DNA of 64,000 bases from Symbiodinium natans (GCA_905221605.1 CAJNDS010000269.1:682767-746766), one strand, 5' to 3'; shown: positions 9,081-19,624, numbered from the stretch's first letter. Made by a program: numbers and translations. The notes: generated by a model from the sequence alone, not told the origin.

Positions 9081-9397
9081 CAAGGGAGAGATGAAGCAGG
9101 GTACATATTTCTGTTTCTGGTGAGCATATAAGGTTCCTTTTTAATATTGGTGAGTGTATATACCTGGTGTCCCTTTGGGGGTACAAGAAATATATACCCT
9201 ACTTCATATAAGACTCTCTCTCCCGGTCACATCCTGAGACCCTGGCCCAAACTCAGCAGAATAACTCACAGAGACAGAGGGTTTGTGTCGAGCGAAGTGT
9301 CTGAGCGAGCCCCATGGCAGTACAAATGACATCGGAAACAGGATGTTAGTACCAGCGAACACGGCCTGCAACCGCGTCAGCTATAAGCCTCATGAAT

Positions 9398-9502
9398 CTT
9401 GATAGCCCAATGGTACCCTGTGCCCCTTTGTTTGGTTATAGGTTCCCATCATAAAGTAGCCACCCTTTGCTGTATTGCAGTATGGTTATTGGGCTATATA
9501 AG
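9398..9502. mobile_element. Family A inverted-repeat element A3
   Basis: Left end CTTGATAGCCCAATGGTACC and right end GGTTATTGGGCTATATAAG. The interior has GGTTATAGGTTCCC and AAGTAGCCACCC, as in A1 and A2. Confidence 0.75.
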
Positions 9503-9569
9503 TTGATGATGGTCCAGTTTCTTATGTTTCACCCTAACACCCGGCGTCAGGGTTTGGGGTATACACCTT

Positions 9570-9712
9570 CAATCGCATGCCATGAAGGTCCCAATTTTTG
9601 CAATCCAGTCTCAGCCCAAGAGAAGCACATGGAGTTAGTGAACGTAGTGAGCGTGATGACCATAAGAAAGGTTGGTACGCCTTTATCAGCAAACTTGGCA
9701 CGTGTAGTCTAG
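9570..9712 (+). CDS. Unrecognised terminal exon candidate
   Basis: Frame with EGPNFCNPVSAQEKHMELVN and VVSVMTIRKVGTPLSANLAR ending at TAG 9710-9712. No family recognised. Confidence 0.35.
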
Positions 9713-9794
9713 CAGCAGAGGCAACATGAGGGTTTTTAAACGAGGAGGGTTTTTAAACCCTAAACCCGAAACCCTAAAACCCTCTCCGAGTTTT

Positions 9795-9905
9795 AAAAGC
9801 CCTCTGCTGCAATCATTTGTTTTGTTGGCAGCCGTTCGCTCCAAGGTGAGTGCAGCCTTGGAGCGAGCACTGGCCTTTGCGCGGACCTTGTGTGGTAATT
9901 TACAG
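9795..9905 (+). CDS. Unrecognised exon candidate
   Basis: Reads SPLLQSFVLLAAVRSKVSAA and LERALAFARTLCG, with two possible GT donors (AAG|GTGAGTG and GTGTG|GTAATT). Followed by a GA/TA-rich tract with no gene to about 10125. Confidence 0.3.
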
Positions 9906-10127
9906 TGAGAGAGAGAGAGAGACACATATAAATACATAAATACAACGACATAAAAATGTATATGTATATATACATATATGTGTGTGTACAGTTATGATCA
10001 CAGTAGCCACGCAGAATTAATAATGCGTTGTAGTGGTAATATACAGTATGTCCTGTATTATAGTACATCACGCGTTATCATTATAGTGCATCGTAGAATA
10101 TCGTAGAATGCCAGCTCATAGTTTAAA

Positions 10128-10400
10128 TCATATTACCGTACATTTTGGCATCGTGTACTCGCACATTGTCCACGCAACAGGAAAGCTACCCAACCCCCTG
10201 CAGGAGGATCCCAAAAGTAGGTTGCTAAGCATGCTTTCGTAGTGGTATAGGGTACCATTTGCGGGTTCTACTCTTTGGATCCTCCCAGGGGTCTGGGTAC
10301 GCATAACAGAAGCGGGAACCGTTGGATCATGGCCCAGGGCGTGGAGCTGCCGCAGAGCTTGGATCTTACCGTGTTCCAAGACCAAGATGGGCTATTGGAC
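10128..10400 (-). CDS. Exon candidate, strand ambiguous
   Basis: The minus frame gives ILVLEHGKIQALRQLHALGH and DPTVPASVMRTQTPGRIQRV. The plus frame over 10330-10390 gives MAQGVELPQSLDLTVFQDQD, ending next to GGGCTATTGGACCCTATAAC, a motif seen again near 48711. Either could be real. Confidence 0.3.
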
Positions 10401-10740
10401 CCTATAACCCCTAAGAAAAAGGCCTCCGTAGAGCTGTTTGTGTGGGGGAGGGGGGGCGATGTGTGAGCACGTTAGCGGGACTCGACTCGCGCATGCGGCT
10501 TCGGTTGATGGTTGGTGGGTCAACAGATGTACTGTGAGCATACGCCCAATGTGGACATGACAAGGACAGACGTGGGAGTAGCAATAGCATCGTACCATTT
10601 ACCTATATGTTATAATACGTTCATGAAATCATAGCAAACAGCAACAATGGTATCCATGATGAGAACAGTAGCCACACTCGTAGTAATAGCAAGAGTGGTA
10701 ATACGAATCAAAACAATGGTACCACTTCGGCAAAAACAAA
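10401..10740. other. No gene seen
   Basis: TA-rich and low-complexity sequence with a G-rich run. The frames are short and unconvincing. Confidence 0.4.
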
Positions 10741-10744
10741 AAAA

Positions 10745-10840
10745 CAGGGCTCGGGTTGCAACACCTCCCTGGATTTTTAAGGACCTTGCAGTCGCCCGTC
10801 GCCACGCATCCGCGGCGCCGCATACATGTGCGAGCCTGAG
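10745..10840 (+). CDS. Unrecognised exon candidate
   Basis: Reads RVATPPWIFKDLAVARRHAS and AAPHTCASLR before a telomere-like GGTCTAGGGTTTT. No family recognised. Confidence 0.3.
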
Positions 10841-10924
10841 GATTCAGGGTCTAGGGTTTTAAGGTTTTTTTTGCCCACCTTCGGTGTGGGGTTGTTAGTT
10901 TTTAAACTCAACTCTTCTCCTCGC

Positions 10925-11256
10925 CCGGGAACTCTTCTCCTCGCCCAGTCTACTCCGAGAGAGTCCCTGGAGTGCCCAACCAGAAACTTCCTGGTTCACC
11001 CAGGGAACCCTCAACTGCCCAATTTAGAGACTGGAGTGCCCAACCCAAGACGCCTGGAGTGCCCAACCTCAGAGTCTCCCTGGAGTGCCCATTCTCCCTA
11101 AAGTGCCCAACCCCGCCCAGAGGCGTGCCCAACCTCAGAGTCTCCCTGAATGCCCAACCCAGAGACTCCAGGAGTGCCCAACTCCAGAATCTCCCTAGAG
11201 TGCCTGCCTGGAGTGCCCAACTTTAGAGACTCCCTGAAATGCCCAACCCCAATCCA
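10925..11256. repeat. Imperfect GAGTGCCCAAC minisatellite
   Basis: The phrase (G)GAGTGCCCAACC followed by CAGAGTCTCCCT recurs at variable 20-45 bp spacing about a dozen times. The frames called across it are repeat artefacts. Confidence 0.8.
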
Positions 11257-11359
11257 AACCCCTAAGGTGGGGATGTTCGAAGTAAAACGAGCGACCACTT
11301 TATTACGTTGCAGGAGGTTTCTTGTGGCGGAGATAAAAACCCACGTTCATGCCTAAAAC

Positions 11360-11776
11360 CTCGGAAAGCGATAGCCCCCCCCCCCAAAAGCGATACCCTC
11401 GATCTTGACTCTAGTAGTCGTTCTGCAGAAATGTCATGATTTCGTGGTTGGGTCTTGTTCCAGAGTGATACTTAAAGCGATACCTCTACGATACCCATTT
11501 TGCCACCCGAAGAGCTGGGCAAAGGCCCTGGCCCAGGTTGAGGGTTCGAAGTTTAGGATTTGGATTTATGATTGGAGCAGCGGGGGCTCCAGTTCCTAGA
11601 AAAGGAGCACTCTCACTCTTTAGTCTATAAGAAAGGAAACGGGTTCAGGAATTCAGGTGTATTTAGGGGAGGGTTCCAGGTTTAGGATCTCATAAGCAGT
11701 AAAGCGATAGGTTTTCGTAGTAGCATTGAGCCAAAGTCCCATAAAGCGATAAGGCCCACCCCAAAAGCGATACCCC
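11360..11776. repeat. Dispersed AAAGCGATA motif cluster
   Basis: AAAGCGATA occurs six times (near 11365, 11388, 11475, 11702, 11743 and 11764), often followed by CC or GG. No coding frame supports the region 11260-11880. Confidence 0.6.
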
Positions 11777-11884
11777 ACGTTTTTTTAATCAGCATTTACA
11801 TAAGATTTTTTTGCGGCTGCTCAAACAACTTTGAAGGCTTATCAGGATTTCCAAGGGTTTTTGGTGTTTTTTGAGGGTTGGTTT

Positions 11885-11990
11885 CGGGTTTTAGGGTTCA
11901 GGGCATCGCCTGCGCGTCGCATCAGCGTCGTGCCTTGTTTCTTGCTTTCCTGTGCCGAAGATTTCCGTGCACTCCCCTTCCTTATAGGGG
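11885..11990 (+). CDS. Weak exon candidate
   Basis: Reads SPARRISVVPCFLLSCAEDF. All three plus frames stay open for about 30 codons, so strand and frame are uncertain. Confidence 0.2.
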
Positions 11991-12375
11991 GAGGTTCAAG
12001 GGGGGCATGCAAGCCAAGGTTCCCTAGTACTCCCCACTTCTCCCTAAGACTCCCTAGGCTTGCCTAAGGCTCCTTAGGTACCTACCCCCCTTGAACCCCC
12101 CTCCCTTAAGAACCCTATAACTTCCCCCCAGCCCCCCAACTCCCGGCGAGGGTCCCCTCTAAGTCAGGCGATATCTTCCAGGTTTACATATAGGGTTTAT
12201 AGGGTGTAGAGTGTAGAGTTTAGGGGTCCAGGTTGAGCCCTCAACACTGCGATGTGTATTTCAAGCGGGGAGGGGAGGGGAGCTTGCCCTAAGCCGTTAC
12301 AAACCCTTAGCCCTCTAAACCCTAAACCCTATAAACCCTAAACCCTTGTAAACCCTAAACCCTTTTAAACCCTGA

Positions 12376-12480
12376 ACCCTGTATAAAGCCTAAACCCTAA
12401 ACCCCAAACCCCAAACCCCAAACCCCAAACCCCAAACCCCAAACCCCAAACCCCAAACCCCAAACCCCAAACCCTAACCC
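12376..12480. repeat. Variant telomere-like (CCCCAAA)n array
   Basis: About twelve perfect CCCCAAA heptamers, a homogeneous variant of the telomere-like unit, followed by CCCTAAA forms. Confidence 0.9.
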
Positions 12481-12549
12481 TAAACCCTAGACCTAAACCC
12501 TTTTAAACCCTAAGCCCTTCAAAGCCTAAACCCTCTAAACCCTACGAAC

Positions 12550-12632
12550 CCGGTGGCGCGCCCAAGGCCCCCGCCAGTTGGGGAGCCCTGCAGGCCGTAC
12601 CGCAAGGAGCCGATTTGCGCAGGTTTCTGCAA
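12550..12632 (+). CDS. Unrecognised exon candidate
   Basis: Reads GGAPKAPASWGALQAVPQGA and DLRRFL between telomere-like tracts. No family recognised. Confidence 0.35.
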
Positions 12633-12639
12633 ATAATTA

Positions 12640-12960
12640 GGGGTTTATAGGGGTTTATAGGGTTTTATTGGGTTTTATAGGGTTTATAGTGCTTATGAGA
12701 TTTATGGGGTTTGTAGGGTTTTGTCGGCTTTATGGGGTTTGTAGGGTTGGTAGGATTTTTATCCGGTTAATGGGGTTTATAGGGCCCCACAGGATTTATA
12801 CAGGGGTTAGAGTCTAGGATTTGGGGTTTAGGGCTTAGAATCTGGGTGCCTTGTGGAGTTAAAACTCCTGGATGGGGCTTTGTAGTTATTGCCTCCAAGA
12901 AAGTAGTGGGCTTGGGGTTCTTAGGGTAGGGTTTAGGGTGTATACGGTTTAGGGCTGAGG
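12640..12960. repeat. Degenerate TTTATAGGG-type tract
   Basis: Telomere-like units with TA inserted (GGTTTATAGGG) grading into mixed G-rich sequence. No gene seen. Confidence 0.6.
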
Positions 12961-12968
12961 GTTGAGGT

Positions 12969-13098
12969 TGCAGCTTCTTTGGGAGTGCTCAATTATCGTC
13001 GTTATACTTTTGGGGTACATGAAGGGAGACCCGCCTTCGGGAAGGTCTGTGTGTTGCTGTGGCGAAGAGTTTTGAACGAGAGGGACCCCAAACCCTAA
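12969..13098 (+). CDS. Unrecognised exon candidate
   Basis: Reads AASLGVLNYRRYTFGVHEGR then PAFGKVCVLLWRRVLNE, open for about 42 codons to a stop inside CCCTAAA. Strong coding texture. No family recognised. Confidence 0.45.
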
Positions 13099-13104
13099 AC
13101 TCCA

Positions 13105-13232
13105 CCCAAAGGCTCCTATGTCGCCTATGTCGTACTGTTTTGGGGTGGTATACTAGAATCCCCTCCCTAAACCCTAACCCCTAACCCCCTATAACTAGTT
13201 CCCAAAAAGGAACTACATTGGAGCCTTTCGGG
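13105..13232. mobile_element. Family C inverted-repeat element C1
   Basis: Left end CCCAAAGGCTCCTATGTCG and right end GGAACTACATTGGAGCCTTT are inverted repeats. The middle is interrupted by CCCTAAACCCTAACCCC, so telomere-like sequence sits inside the element. Confidence 0.7.
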
Positions 13233-13509
13233 TAAACCCTGATAATTCCGCTGTGGTGCTTTATTGTGACTTTAGATCATTAGCCTTTTTGGGTTTATTG
13301 GGTTTCTTGGCAAGGCAGCTTTCAAACAAAAATAAATTTATAGCTACCCTGCCAAGTGCAGCCAAGATCCCTATAGGGTTTAGGGTTCAGGGTTCAGGGT
13401 TTAGGGTTTAGGGTATACACTCTAAACCTAACGGCTCCTTCGCAGAGCTGCGGCTTGCGCTCTAAGGGTGCACCCTCAATGTGGTCCCTGACTTTCAAGG
13501 GTTCTGAAG

Positions 13510-13576
13510 TATGGGCCCTAGGGATGTGGGTTTAGGGTTTAGGGTTTAGGGTTTAGGGTTTAGGGTTTAGGGCCCA
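13510..13576. repeat. Telomere-like array with flanking GGGCCC repeats
   Basis: A TTTAGGG array flanked by GGGCCCTAGG on the left and GGGCCCATAGG on the right. The left flank AAGGGTTCTGAAGTATGGGC recurs at 18460-18480. Confidence 0.7.
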
Positions 13577-13846
13577 TAGGACCCTGTATCTACCCCAACA
13601 TGCGTGCCAGGGTTGCAACGCGGGTTCAAGGTTCCCTGTAGGAGTGTGCTTGTCAACGAGGGCCCGGAGGAAGGCTGAATTTCCCCAATAGGGACTTTAA
13701 CTAGAAGTATAGGGCATATGGTTCAGATTACCCTACTAGGGACTGTCAAGTAATAGTAGCTTTGGGTCGATGACCCCCCCCCCCCCCTCATTTTAGGGTT
13801 TAGGGTTTATAAGGGTTTAGGGTTTAGGGTTTAGGGTCTTCCAAGC

Positions 13847-15529
13847 ATGGATCTGCCCCGCGACTTGCTGTGCCAGAGACTGATTGACGACACTCGCCGC
13901 GCGATTGAGGAAAAGGGGCCATCCCTGGTTCGCCAAGCCGGGCTCCTTATAGGGATACCTGGAAACATGTTTTGGGGCTCTTTCGCTTTTTCTAAGAAAC
14001 AGCAAGAAGTATGTGTCTTGGGTGCTTGAATTCCTAAGAAGCAGCAAGAAGCATGATTTTTTGCTGGGGTTCCAAGTTCAGTTATAGGTTCGTGTACCAG
14101 TTCAACCTGCGTAATGGGCCGCAGTTCACCCTGGATCTGAAGCACGGCAAAGGCTCCTTGCAACCCGGCGTGGACCCGCGCGCCGACGTCATCTTCAGCA
14201 TCTTGGATGCGGACCTAGCAGCGCTGGGAGGCGGCACGCTCTCCGTGACCAACGCGCTTCGCCACGGGCGGCTGGAGATCAAGGGCGACCAGCTCGCGTC
14301 GCAGGTGCTCAGCGAGGTTTTGGAGAGGATCCGCCGAGAGTACGACCCGGAGTACGCGCCGCCCGACGTGGTGTCGGACGACACGGCGCGGCGCTGGCGG
14401 ATCGGCGCTGCGGTCTGCTGCCTGCTGGTGGTGGCCCTGTGCATCGTGGTGGTGAACCCTGCCCAGGTGAAGGCTACCTCCGGGGGCCCCCGGGAGTTAG
14501 AGGTGGTGGCGCACATGGCCGAGGGCAGCCTGCAGAAGATCTCGAATGGGGCCGTCAAGAAGCTTCAGATGTTCACCTCCCGGGCCTTCTCCGAGCTCAT
14601 GCCCTGGAAATCCTCCCTGGGCTTCACGCCCACAGCCTCGGACGTGCTCGTGGCGGGGAGCATCTTTGTCACAGTTGGGTAACATATTCCATTTTAATAA
14701 GGGTACTTAAGCCCAACACGGAACAAACAACTATATTGTTATAAGGGTACTTAAAACCCAATAAGGAATAAACAAGTATATTTTTTTTAATGCCATCCCA
14801 ACCATGAACTAGGCATGGGAGCCGGCACCACCTGGCTCAGCTTCGTCCTGCATGGCCTGCGCACCGAGAACTCCCTGGACTTCGAGGACCTGAACCAGGT
14901 TCCTCAAGAACCCCAGGGTTGAAGGGTTGAGGGTTTAGGGTTTAGGGGTTTAAGGGCTTAAGGGTTTAAGGGTTTAAGGGTTTAAGGGTTTAAGGGCTTA
15001 AGGGTTTCAGGGTTTCAGGGTTTTGACAAAACGCATGCCCGGGCATCAGAGAATGGGCGGGGTGTCACACGAGCCTACAGCAACCCTAAAGCCCTAAACT
15101 CTAAACCCTACAAACCTTCCCTAAACTGGAAAACCCTAAGCCCCATGCCCAAGGCAGGTTTGGATGATTCTGAACAGGTTCAAACCCTAAGCCCTAAACC
15201 CTAAGCCCTAAGCCCTAAGCCCTAAACCCTAAACCCTCCCTAAACCCCAACACCCGAAACCCTAAGCCCCAAACCCTCCTGAGCCCTGAGCCCTGATCCC
15301 TCGGCAAAAAGGTTTGGATGGTTCTGTGAAGAACTAGAAACCCTAAGAGCCCTAAGCCCTAAGACGTCCCCTAAGCCCTAAGCCCTAGGTAGGTTTGGAT
15401 GGTTCTGTGAAGGTGGTGGCATGGTACGATGCCCTCGGGTCCAAGAGGGGCCCGGAGATGCTTTCTGGCCAGCAGGGGCAGGAGTTTCGCATCCTCAAGT
15501 CCCACCACGTGCGCCTGGGAGTCGCTTAG
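13847..15529 (+). CDS. SCP2 sterol-carrier-domain protein with membrane segment
   Basis: Exons: 13847-13941, 14088-14677, 14813-14898 and 15413-15529. Exon 1 (MDLPRDLLCQRLIDDTRRAI) ends at a GC donor (GCCGG|GC) and joins to FVYQFNLRNGPQFTLDLKHG. The segment through GTLSVTNALRHGRLEIKGD matches the SCP2 lipid-binding fold (hydrophobic strand, LDLKxGKGSL, a D/A-rich loop, then GRLxIKGD). A single membrane helix follows (IGAAVCCLLVVALCIVVV). The C-terminal part (TTWLSFVLHGLRTENSLDFE, then VVAWYDALGSKRGPEMLS) is not recognised. Stop is TAG 15527-15529. Intron 1 is GC-AG and intron 3 GT-AG. Intron 2 keeps frame only if it starts GG (GTTG|GGTAAC), so that boundary is uncertain. SCP2 domains bind sterols or acyl lipids; a membrane-anchored lipid carrier is inference. 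Confidence 0.75.
14690..14790. repeat. Tandem duplication of about 51 bp in SCP2 intron 2
   Basis: The phrase ATAAGGGTACTTAA followed by CCCAA and GGAA(C/T)AAACAA is present twice in tandem within the intron. Confidence 0.75.
14936..15025. repeat. Variant (TTTAAGGG)n array
   Basis: Octamer repeats GGGTTTAA, an A-expanded telomere-like variant, within SCP2 intron 3. Confidence 0.85.
15156..15412. repeat. Triplicated acceptor-proximal block in SCP2 intron 3
   Basis: AGGTTTGGATGGTTCTGTGA or a close variant occurs at 15156, 15310 and 15391, each separated by CCCTAAG/CCCTAAA arrays. The third copy ends with the AG of the final SCP2 exon. Confidence 0.85.
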
Positions 15530-15559
15530 AAGCCCCTGTTAGAGGCCCCCCCTTGTTTG

Positions 15560-15654
15560 GGTTTAGGGTTTAGGGTTTAGGGTTTAGGGTTTAGGGTTTA
15601 GGGTTTAGGGTTTAGGGTTTAGGGTTTAGGGTTTAGGGTTTAGGGTTTAGGGTT
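15560..15654. repeat. Interstitial (TTTAGGG)n array
   Basis: About thirteen TTTAGGG units directly after the SCP2 stop codon. Confidence 0.95.
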
Positions 15655-15720
15655 CCCTTGTATCTGGCCCCCAAAAGGGTGCCCTTTATGAAGACATGGT
15701 TCCTGACCTAGCAAGGCACG
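15655..15720. mobile_element. Family A right-half remnant
   Basis: GGTTCCCTTGTATCTGGCCC, then CAAAAGGGTGCCCTTTAT and ATGGTTCCTGACCTAGCAAG, matching the right half of family A with its left half lost or replaced by the array. Confidence 0.5.
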
Positions 15721-15799
15721 CTGCTGCTCCTGCCGGCCTGCGCTATGTCGTGCTAATGAGAGACCCTCTTCAAGCCAGGGCCCAAGCCATGCAATTGTT

Positions 15800-16050
15800 T
15801 TTTAGGGTTCAGGGTTCAGCGTTCCGGGTTTAGGGTTTAGGGAGTTTAGGGTTTAGGGTTCAGGGTTTAGGGTTTAGGGTTTAGGGAGTTTAGGGTTTAG
15901 GGTTTAGGGTTTAGGGCTCATGCTACTGAGCCGCTCACGCACATCTCGCCGGCTCGGAGTCGGGTAGCTTATAAGCATTCTGTTACCTTAGATACAGGGT
16001 TTAGGGTTTAGGGTTTAGGGTTTAGGGTGGGTTTAGGGTTTAGGGTACAG
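15800..16050. repeat. Telomere-like mosaic
   Basis: TTTAGGG, GTTCAGGG and GAGTTTAGGG tracts with a short unique segment (15917-15985). No gene seen. Confidence 0.7.
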
Positions 16051-16101
16051 GCACCGAGCTCCCTATTAACAACCAGCAAGACCCTGTGGCAGCCTTTACG
16101 A

Positions 16102-16349
16102 TAGGGGTCGGAATAAATACGAAAAATATAGCGGTCGGAATAAGTACTAATAGTATTCCCTTATGGCCCCTTTGTATTTGCACTATAAATAACCCCCCAA
16201 AGCTCTATTCTAATTCTTAAGGCCCCGAAAGTAGTAAGCCCTTATGGTCTCTTTATGCTTATACTAGCATACCCCCCCCCCAAAAAAAAAGAATAAAAAA
16301 AAACAAACAAAACAAGACCCTATTCTAAATATTCAGGCCCCCATAGTAC
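16102..16349. mobile_element. Two overlapping family B elements (B4, B5)
   Basis: B4 begins TAGGGGTCGGAATAAAT and has a second near-copy of the same terminus 30 bp on (GCGGTCGGAATAAGTACTAA). It ends CTAATTCTTAAGGCCCC. B5 follows at once with CCCTTATGGTCTCTTTATGC and ends AAATATTCAGGCCCCCATAG. This looks like tandem or nested insertion. Confidence 0.7.
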
Positions 16350-16359
16350 CCGCCCCCTG

Positions 16360-17140
16360 CTGTGATCTCAGGTGCTTCTGGCGCAGCACCGCCTGTTCTG
16401 CAATGGCACATGGGCACGCCTTGCAGGCTCCGCCGAGGATTTTCCAGTTTTCGCTATAAATGGCACGCGAACGGATCATGGAAATGGCAGATATGCTGTA
16501 GCGTTATTATAGAAGCCACAAATCTACGCGTATGCGAGTATCACTTGATGCAGCTTTCTGTGCCGCCACGTGCTATAAGGGGTCTTGCGTAAGAGTTCCC
16601 TGCGTGGACCTGTCAGAACCCACGGTGTTCTTGAACCACTGCAGCAACAGCCATGTCTCAGTGTGTTCAGCTGTGCCCCAATGGTCGCAAATGATGGTAC
16701 TCAAGCTTCCATGAGACCCGCGGCAGGCATGAAGCCCGCTGACATGCCGGTGCCTCTCTATGCCGCTGCCATGTACGCGCGGGTGACGGCAAATGACACC
16801 GGCTTGCAAGCATTGACAGCACTTCTTGTCACGGAATGTTATGGCGCAGTTGCTAGCTCGCATGACTCGGATGACATGCCGTGATGATCTGGGAACTCCG
16901 TTGAATTGTCTGTGGTCTGACAGACTTGCAAACAGTTGCGGACCGATGAATCAGGATGTGTGGTACCACGTCTTGTCCTGGTATTCTTGCTGCTGGTCAG
17001 ATCCACAGGCCACTGCCGTAGCCGTTCTGCGCAGCATGTTCTCTTCAGCTGTCTTCGTCATGACTTGAGACAAGTAGCTCGTACGGGAGCTACTGCAGAC
17101 GCCTCTTTGTCAATGCCAGGTCGCATGGGTCACCTATGAG
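16360..17140 (+). CDS. Uncertain coding region
   Basis: Plus-strand frames include MRPAAGMKPADMPVPLYAAA then MYARVTANDTGLQALTALLV (frame ending 16884) and a Cys-rich frame (AFCAATCYKGSCVRVPC). A minus frame of 96 codons overlaps. The region lacks telomere-like arrays, unlike its surroundings. No family recognised. Confidence 0.3.
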
Positions 17141-17800
17141 GACTGCCCGATTAAGCTCTCCATCATATCCGCCTCCCCTCACGATAACCTCAAGCATTGT
17201 TCATCCTATTTGTGACCATGGATTGCGGAGTCGGTTTCGTGACAGCCGCCTTGCCGCTTGAGGATTTGGTCGACGACTTGTCGGGACAGCAGCTTCTCAG
17301 AACTTGGTTCGGGCTTTAGGGGTCTAGATTCAGACCTTTGGGGTATGAGGCATTCTTGAGTTTACCATTCTCGCTGACGGATCTACTTTTATTCGAAGGA
17401 GACTCAGCAGAGCAGCGCTGAAGTGGGAGTTGCTGATATCATTGTGGGCTGTAAGAAGTTATCTCAGCTTTCATTTTGCCTTGCTGGCACTCGAGGATTC
17501 GGCGGCTCGCGCGGTTTCTTCTTCCAAACATGCCAGGCACGTTTCCAGTTCTTGTCTGAGCGACAGCGATGCGAGGACTTTGATTCTGAAGTTCTGAAGC
17601 ACATGTCCAGTCAGTTGTTGACATGACTTCCTATGAAAATACGGAGCCTAATATTTCTGGTTCTCAATAGGGAACTAAGCGATCAGGTCCCTTGACGGGT
17701 TGTATAGGGTATAAAGTATTGTAAGGTACCTCATTCCCTACGTTGCAAAAAGATCTTGTCAACATCTCCTGGGTCAAGCCCTAAACCCTAAACCCTAAAC
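17141..17800. other. No supported gene; possible family D remnant
   Basis: Two short frames lie near 17423-17626. The stretch 17655-17745 (GGTTCTCAATAGGGAAC ... GGTACCTCATTCCCTACG) resembles family D ends. A CCCTAAA tract follows at 17777-17816. Confidence 0.35.
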
Positions 17801-17817
17801 CCTAAACCCTAAACCCT

Positions 17818-17905
17818 TCAGGTTCTGACGCACTCAAGAAGGTTGCCTCGCAGAGTTCCAGGGCCTCGATGTTGCAGACGCTCGCCTGCCAAGTCTGAGA
17901 GATGC
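17818..17905 (+). CDS. Exon candidate, strand ambiguous
   Basis: The plus frame reads GSDALKKVASQSSRASMLQT. The minus frame reads SVCNIEALELCEATFLSASE. Downstream is a long TA/TATG microsatellite (17980-18075) whose tyrosine- and isoleucine-rich frames are artefacts. Confidence 0.3.
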
Positions 17906-18273
17906 ATTGCGGCCTTTGTTTTACGCACGTAGGTATATTTATAAAACCAGGCAAGTAAAAAAAAGTCAATGGAGACTCTACAGATGTGTATATATGTATG
18001 CACATATAACATCTATGTATACAATATATATATATATATATACATATATATATAATATACATATATATACACATTTTGTTTGTCGTGAATTGCGACGTGT
18101 GTCGTGCATGCGCTACAATGAAACGCAGGGCATTTGGGAGTATTGTGCCGTGATGCTTGGTAGACTCGGTTGAAGTCTGCTGGCATAAGGTCCTCTGAGC
18201 ACAGCTGGGCCTGCACATCTCTCTACACCCTAACCCCTGAGCCCCAACCCCTAAGCCCTAAACACTAAACGAG

Positions 18274-19624
18274 GTACCAGTCAAAGTTTGACAACCATTT
18301 CCTACTGGAGAAGTTGGACGCCTTCCGCGAGGCGGACGGCTGCTTGCCTAGAAGTCTAGGCATGTCAGTTAGGCTTTAGCGTTAAGTGGCTAGGGGTGTG
18401 CTCGATGTGGTGTCTAAGAGAAGCTACACGGTCCCTTACTGTGGCCCCATGCCTTCTTTAAAGGGTTCTGAAGTATGGGCCTCTGGGATTTATAGGGTAT
18501 AGAATTGTATACAAGGGTTCCGCAACAAAGGACACATATGAAGGGGCCGTGCAACTACCCTGAGACGCTACGAGGATTGCCGCCTGGTTGGCTCCCATGC
18601 GTCGAACTCTTCTCGGCAGAAGCCCTGCATATACTTTTCGCAGGCCCCATGCGCCCAAAGAGAAGTGCGCAACCAACTGGTGGTCATGTTAGTATATCAG
18701 TATACGTGGTAGATGGTTATATCCTTATATGGTCATACTATTAAGTGTTAAATTAGATCACTACCCCTAAACCCTAAACCCTAATTAAACCATAAACACT
18801 AAACCCTAAACCCATTTGTATTGGTATAAACTGTCGTCAGCAGAACCAAGGTTCCACACCGCGCTTGCCCCGTGTACTGGCCTCACAAGACGTGGAGGCT
18901 CTGCCAGTGCGGTTTAGGGTTTGGGGTTTAGGTTTAGGGTTTCGGGTTTCGGGTTTAGAGTTTAGGGTTTAGGGTTTCGGATTTAGGGTTCCCAAAAACG
19001 AGTGCTTTGAGGCCCCCAAGCCTTTCATTGCGGCCATTCCTCTAGCAATGGACACTGCTTTCCAGCGCTCCGCGTGCTCCTGCAAGTGTAGCTTCTTCAC
19101 CCTAAACCCTAAACCCTAAACCCTAAACCCTAAACCCTAAACCCTAAACCCTAAACCCTAAACCAAAATGCTGGCGAAGACCCCCGAGTTTCGGACCCTG
19201 AGAGGTGGACCAGCGGGTGATCGAGCTCCTCAACGTGCGCTGGTCCAGGACCCTCCAAACCACAAAAGGTTTATTAGGGTTTAGGGTTTAGGGCCAGTTT
19301 AGGGTTTAGGGTTTAGGGTCCGAGTGAAGAAAAGGCTCTGACGATCTCCCGCTGCGTTTGCAGGATCGTCGCACCCAAGACAGGCTTTGAGACCTACGCC
19401 GAGATGCGTGCAGCGATTCGGACAAGGGCCATGCCTTCCTATGGCACAGGACAGGCATGGACAGGTTTAGGGTTTAGGGTTTAGGGTTTAGGGTTTAGGG
19501 ATGCGCTGGCACAGAGTACACAGATTCAGTGACAGGACCCATGGACTTGACGAGCCTTTCGAATGGCATGCCGTGTCTTGGCAGAGAGCTTGACGAGAGC
19601 GATGGACGTGCGGCTTTGGGTTGA
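18274..19624 (+). CDS. Cluster of seven unrecognised plus-strand exon candidates
   Basis: Open, coding-textured segments alternate with telomere-like tracts. 18274-18353: YQSKFDNHFLLEKLDAFREA. 18532-18672: MKGPCNYPETLRGLPPGWLP. 18844-18911: NQGSTPRLPRVLASQDVEAL. 18994-19101: NECFEAPKPFIAAIPLAMDT, then a Cys cluster. 19164-19258: MLAKTPEFRTLRGGPAGDRA. 19364-19465: RIVAPKTGFETYAEMRAAIR. 19499-19624: GTEYTDSVTGPMDLTSLSNG, then CLGRELDESDGRAALG and TGA. They may form one gene ending at 19624. I did not verify every junction, and no family is recognised. Confidence 0.4.
19100..19164. repeat. Interstitial (CCCTAAA)n array
   Basis: About nine perfect heptamers between two exon candidates. Confidence 0.95.

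Noticed and set aside
10925-11298. Overlapping 60-90 codon frames on both strands
   Set aside because: They are reading frames through the GAGTGCCCAAC minisatellite; residues repeat with the DNA unit.
17802-18218. 138-codon minus frame rich in Tyr, Ile and Cys
   Set aside because: Mostly a read-through of the TA/TATG microsatellite; only its right-hand 30 codons might be coding.
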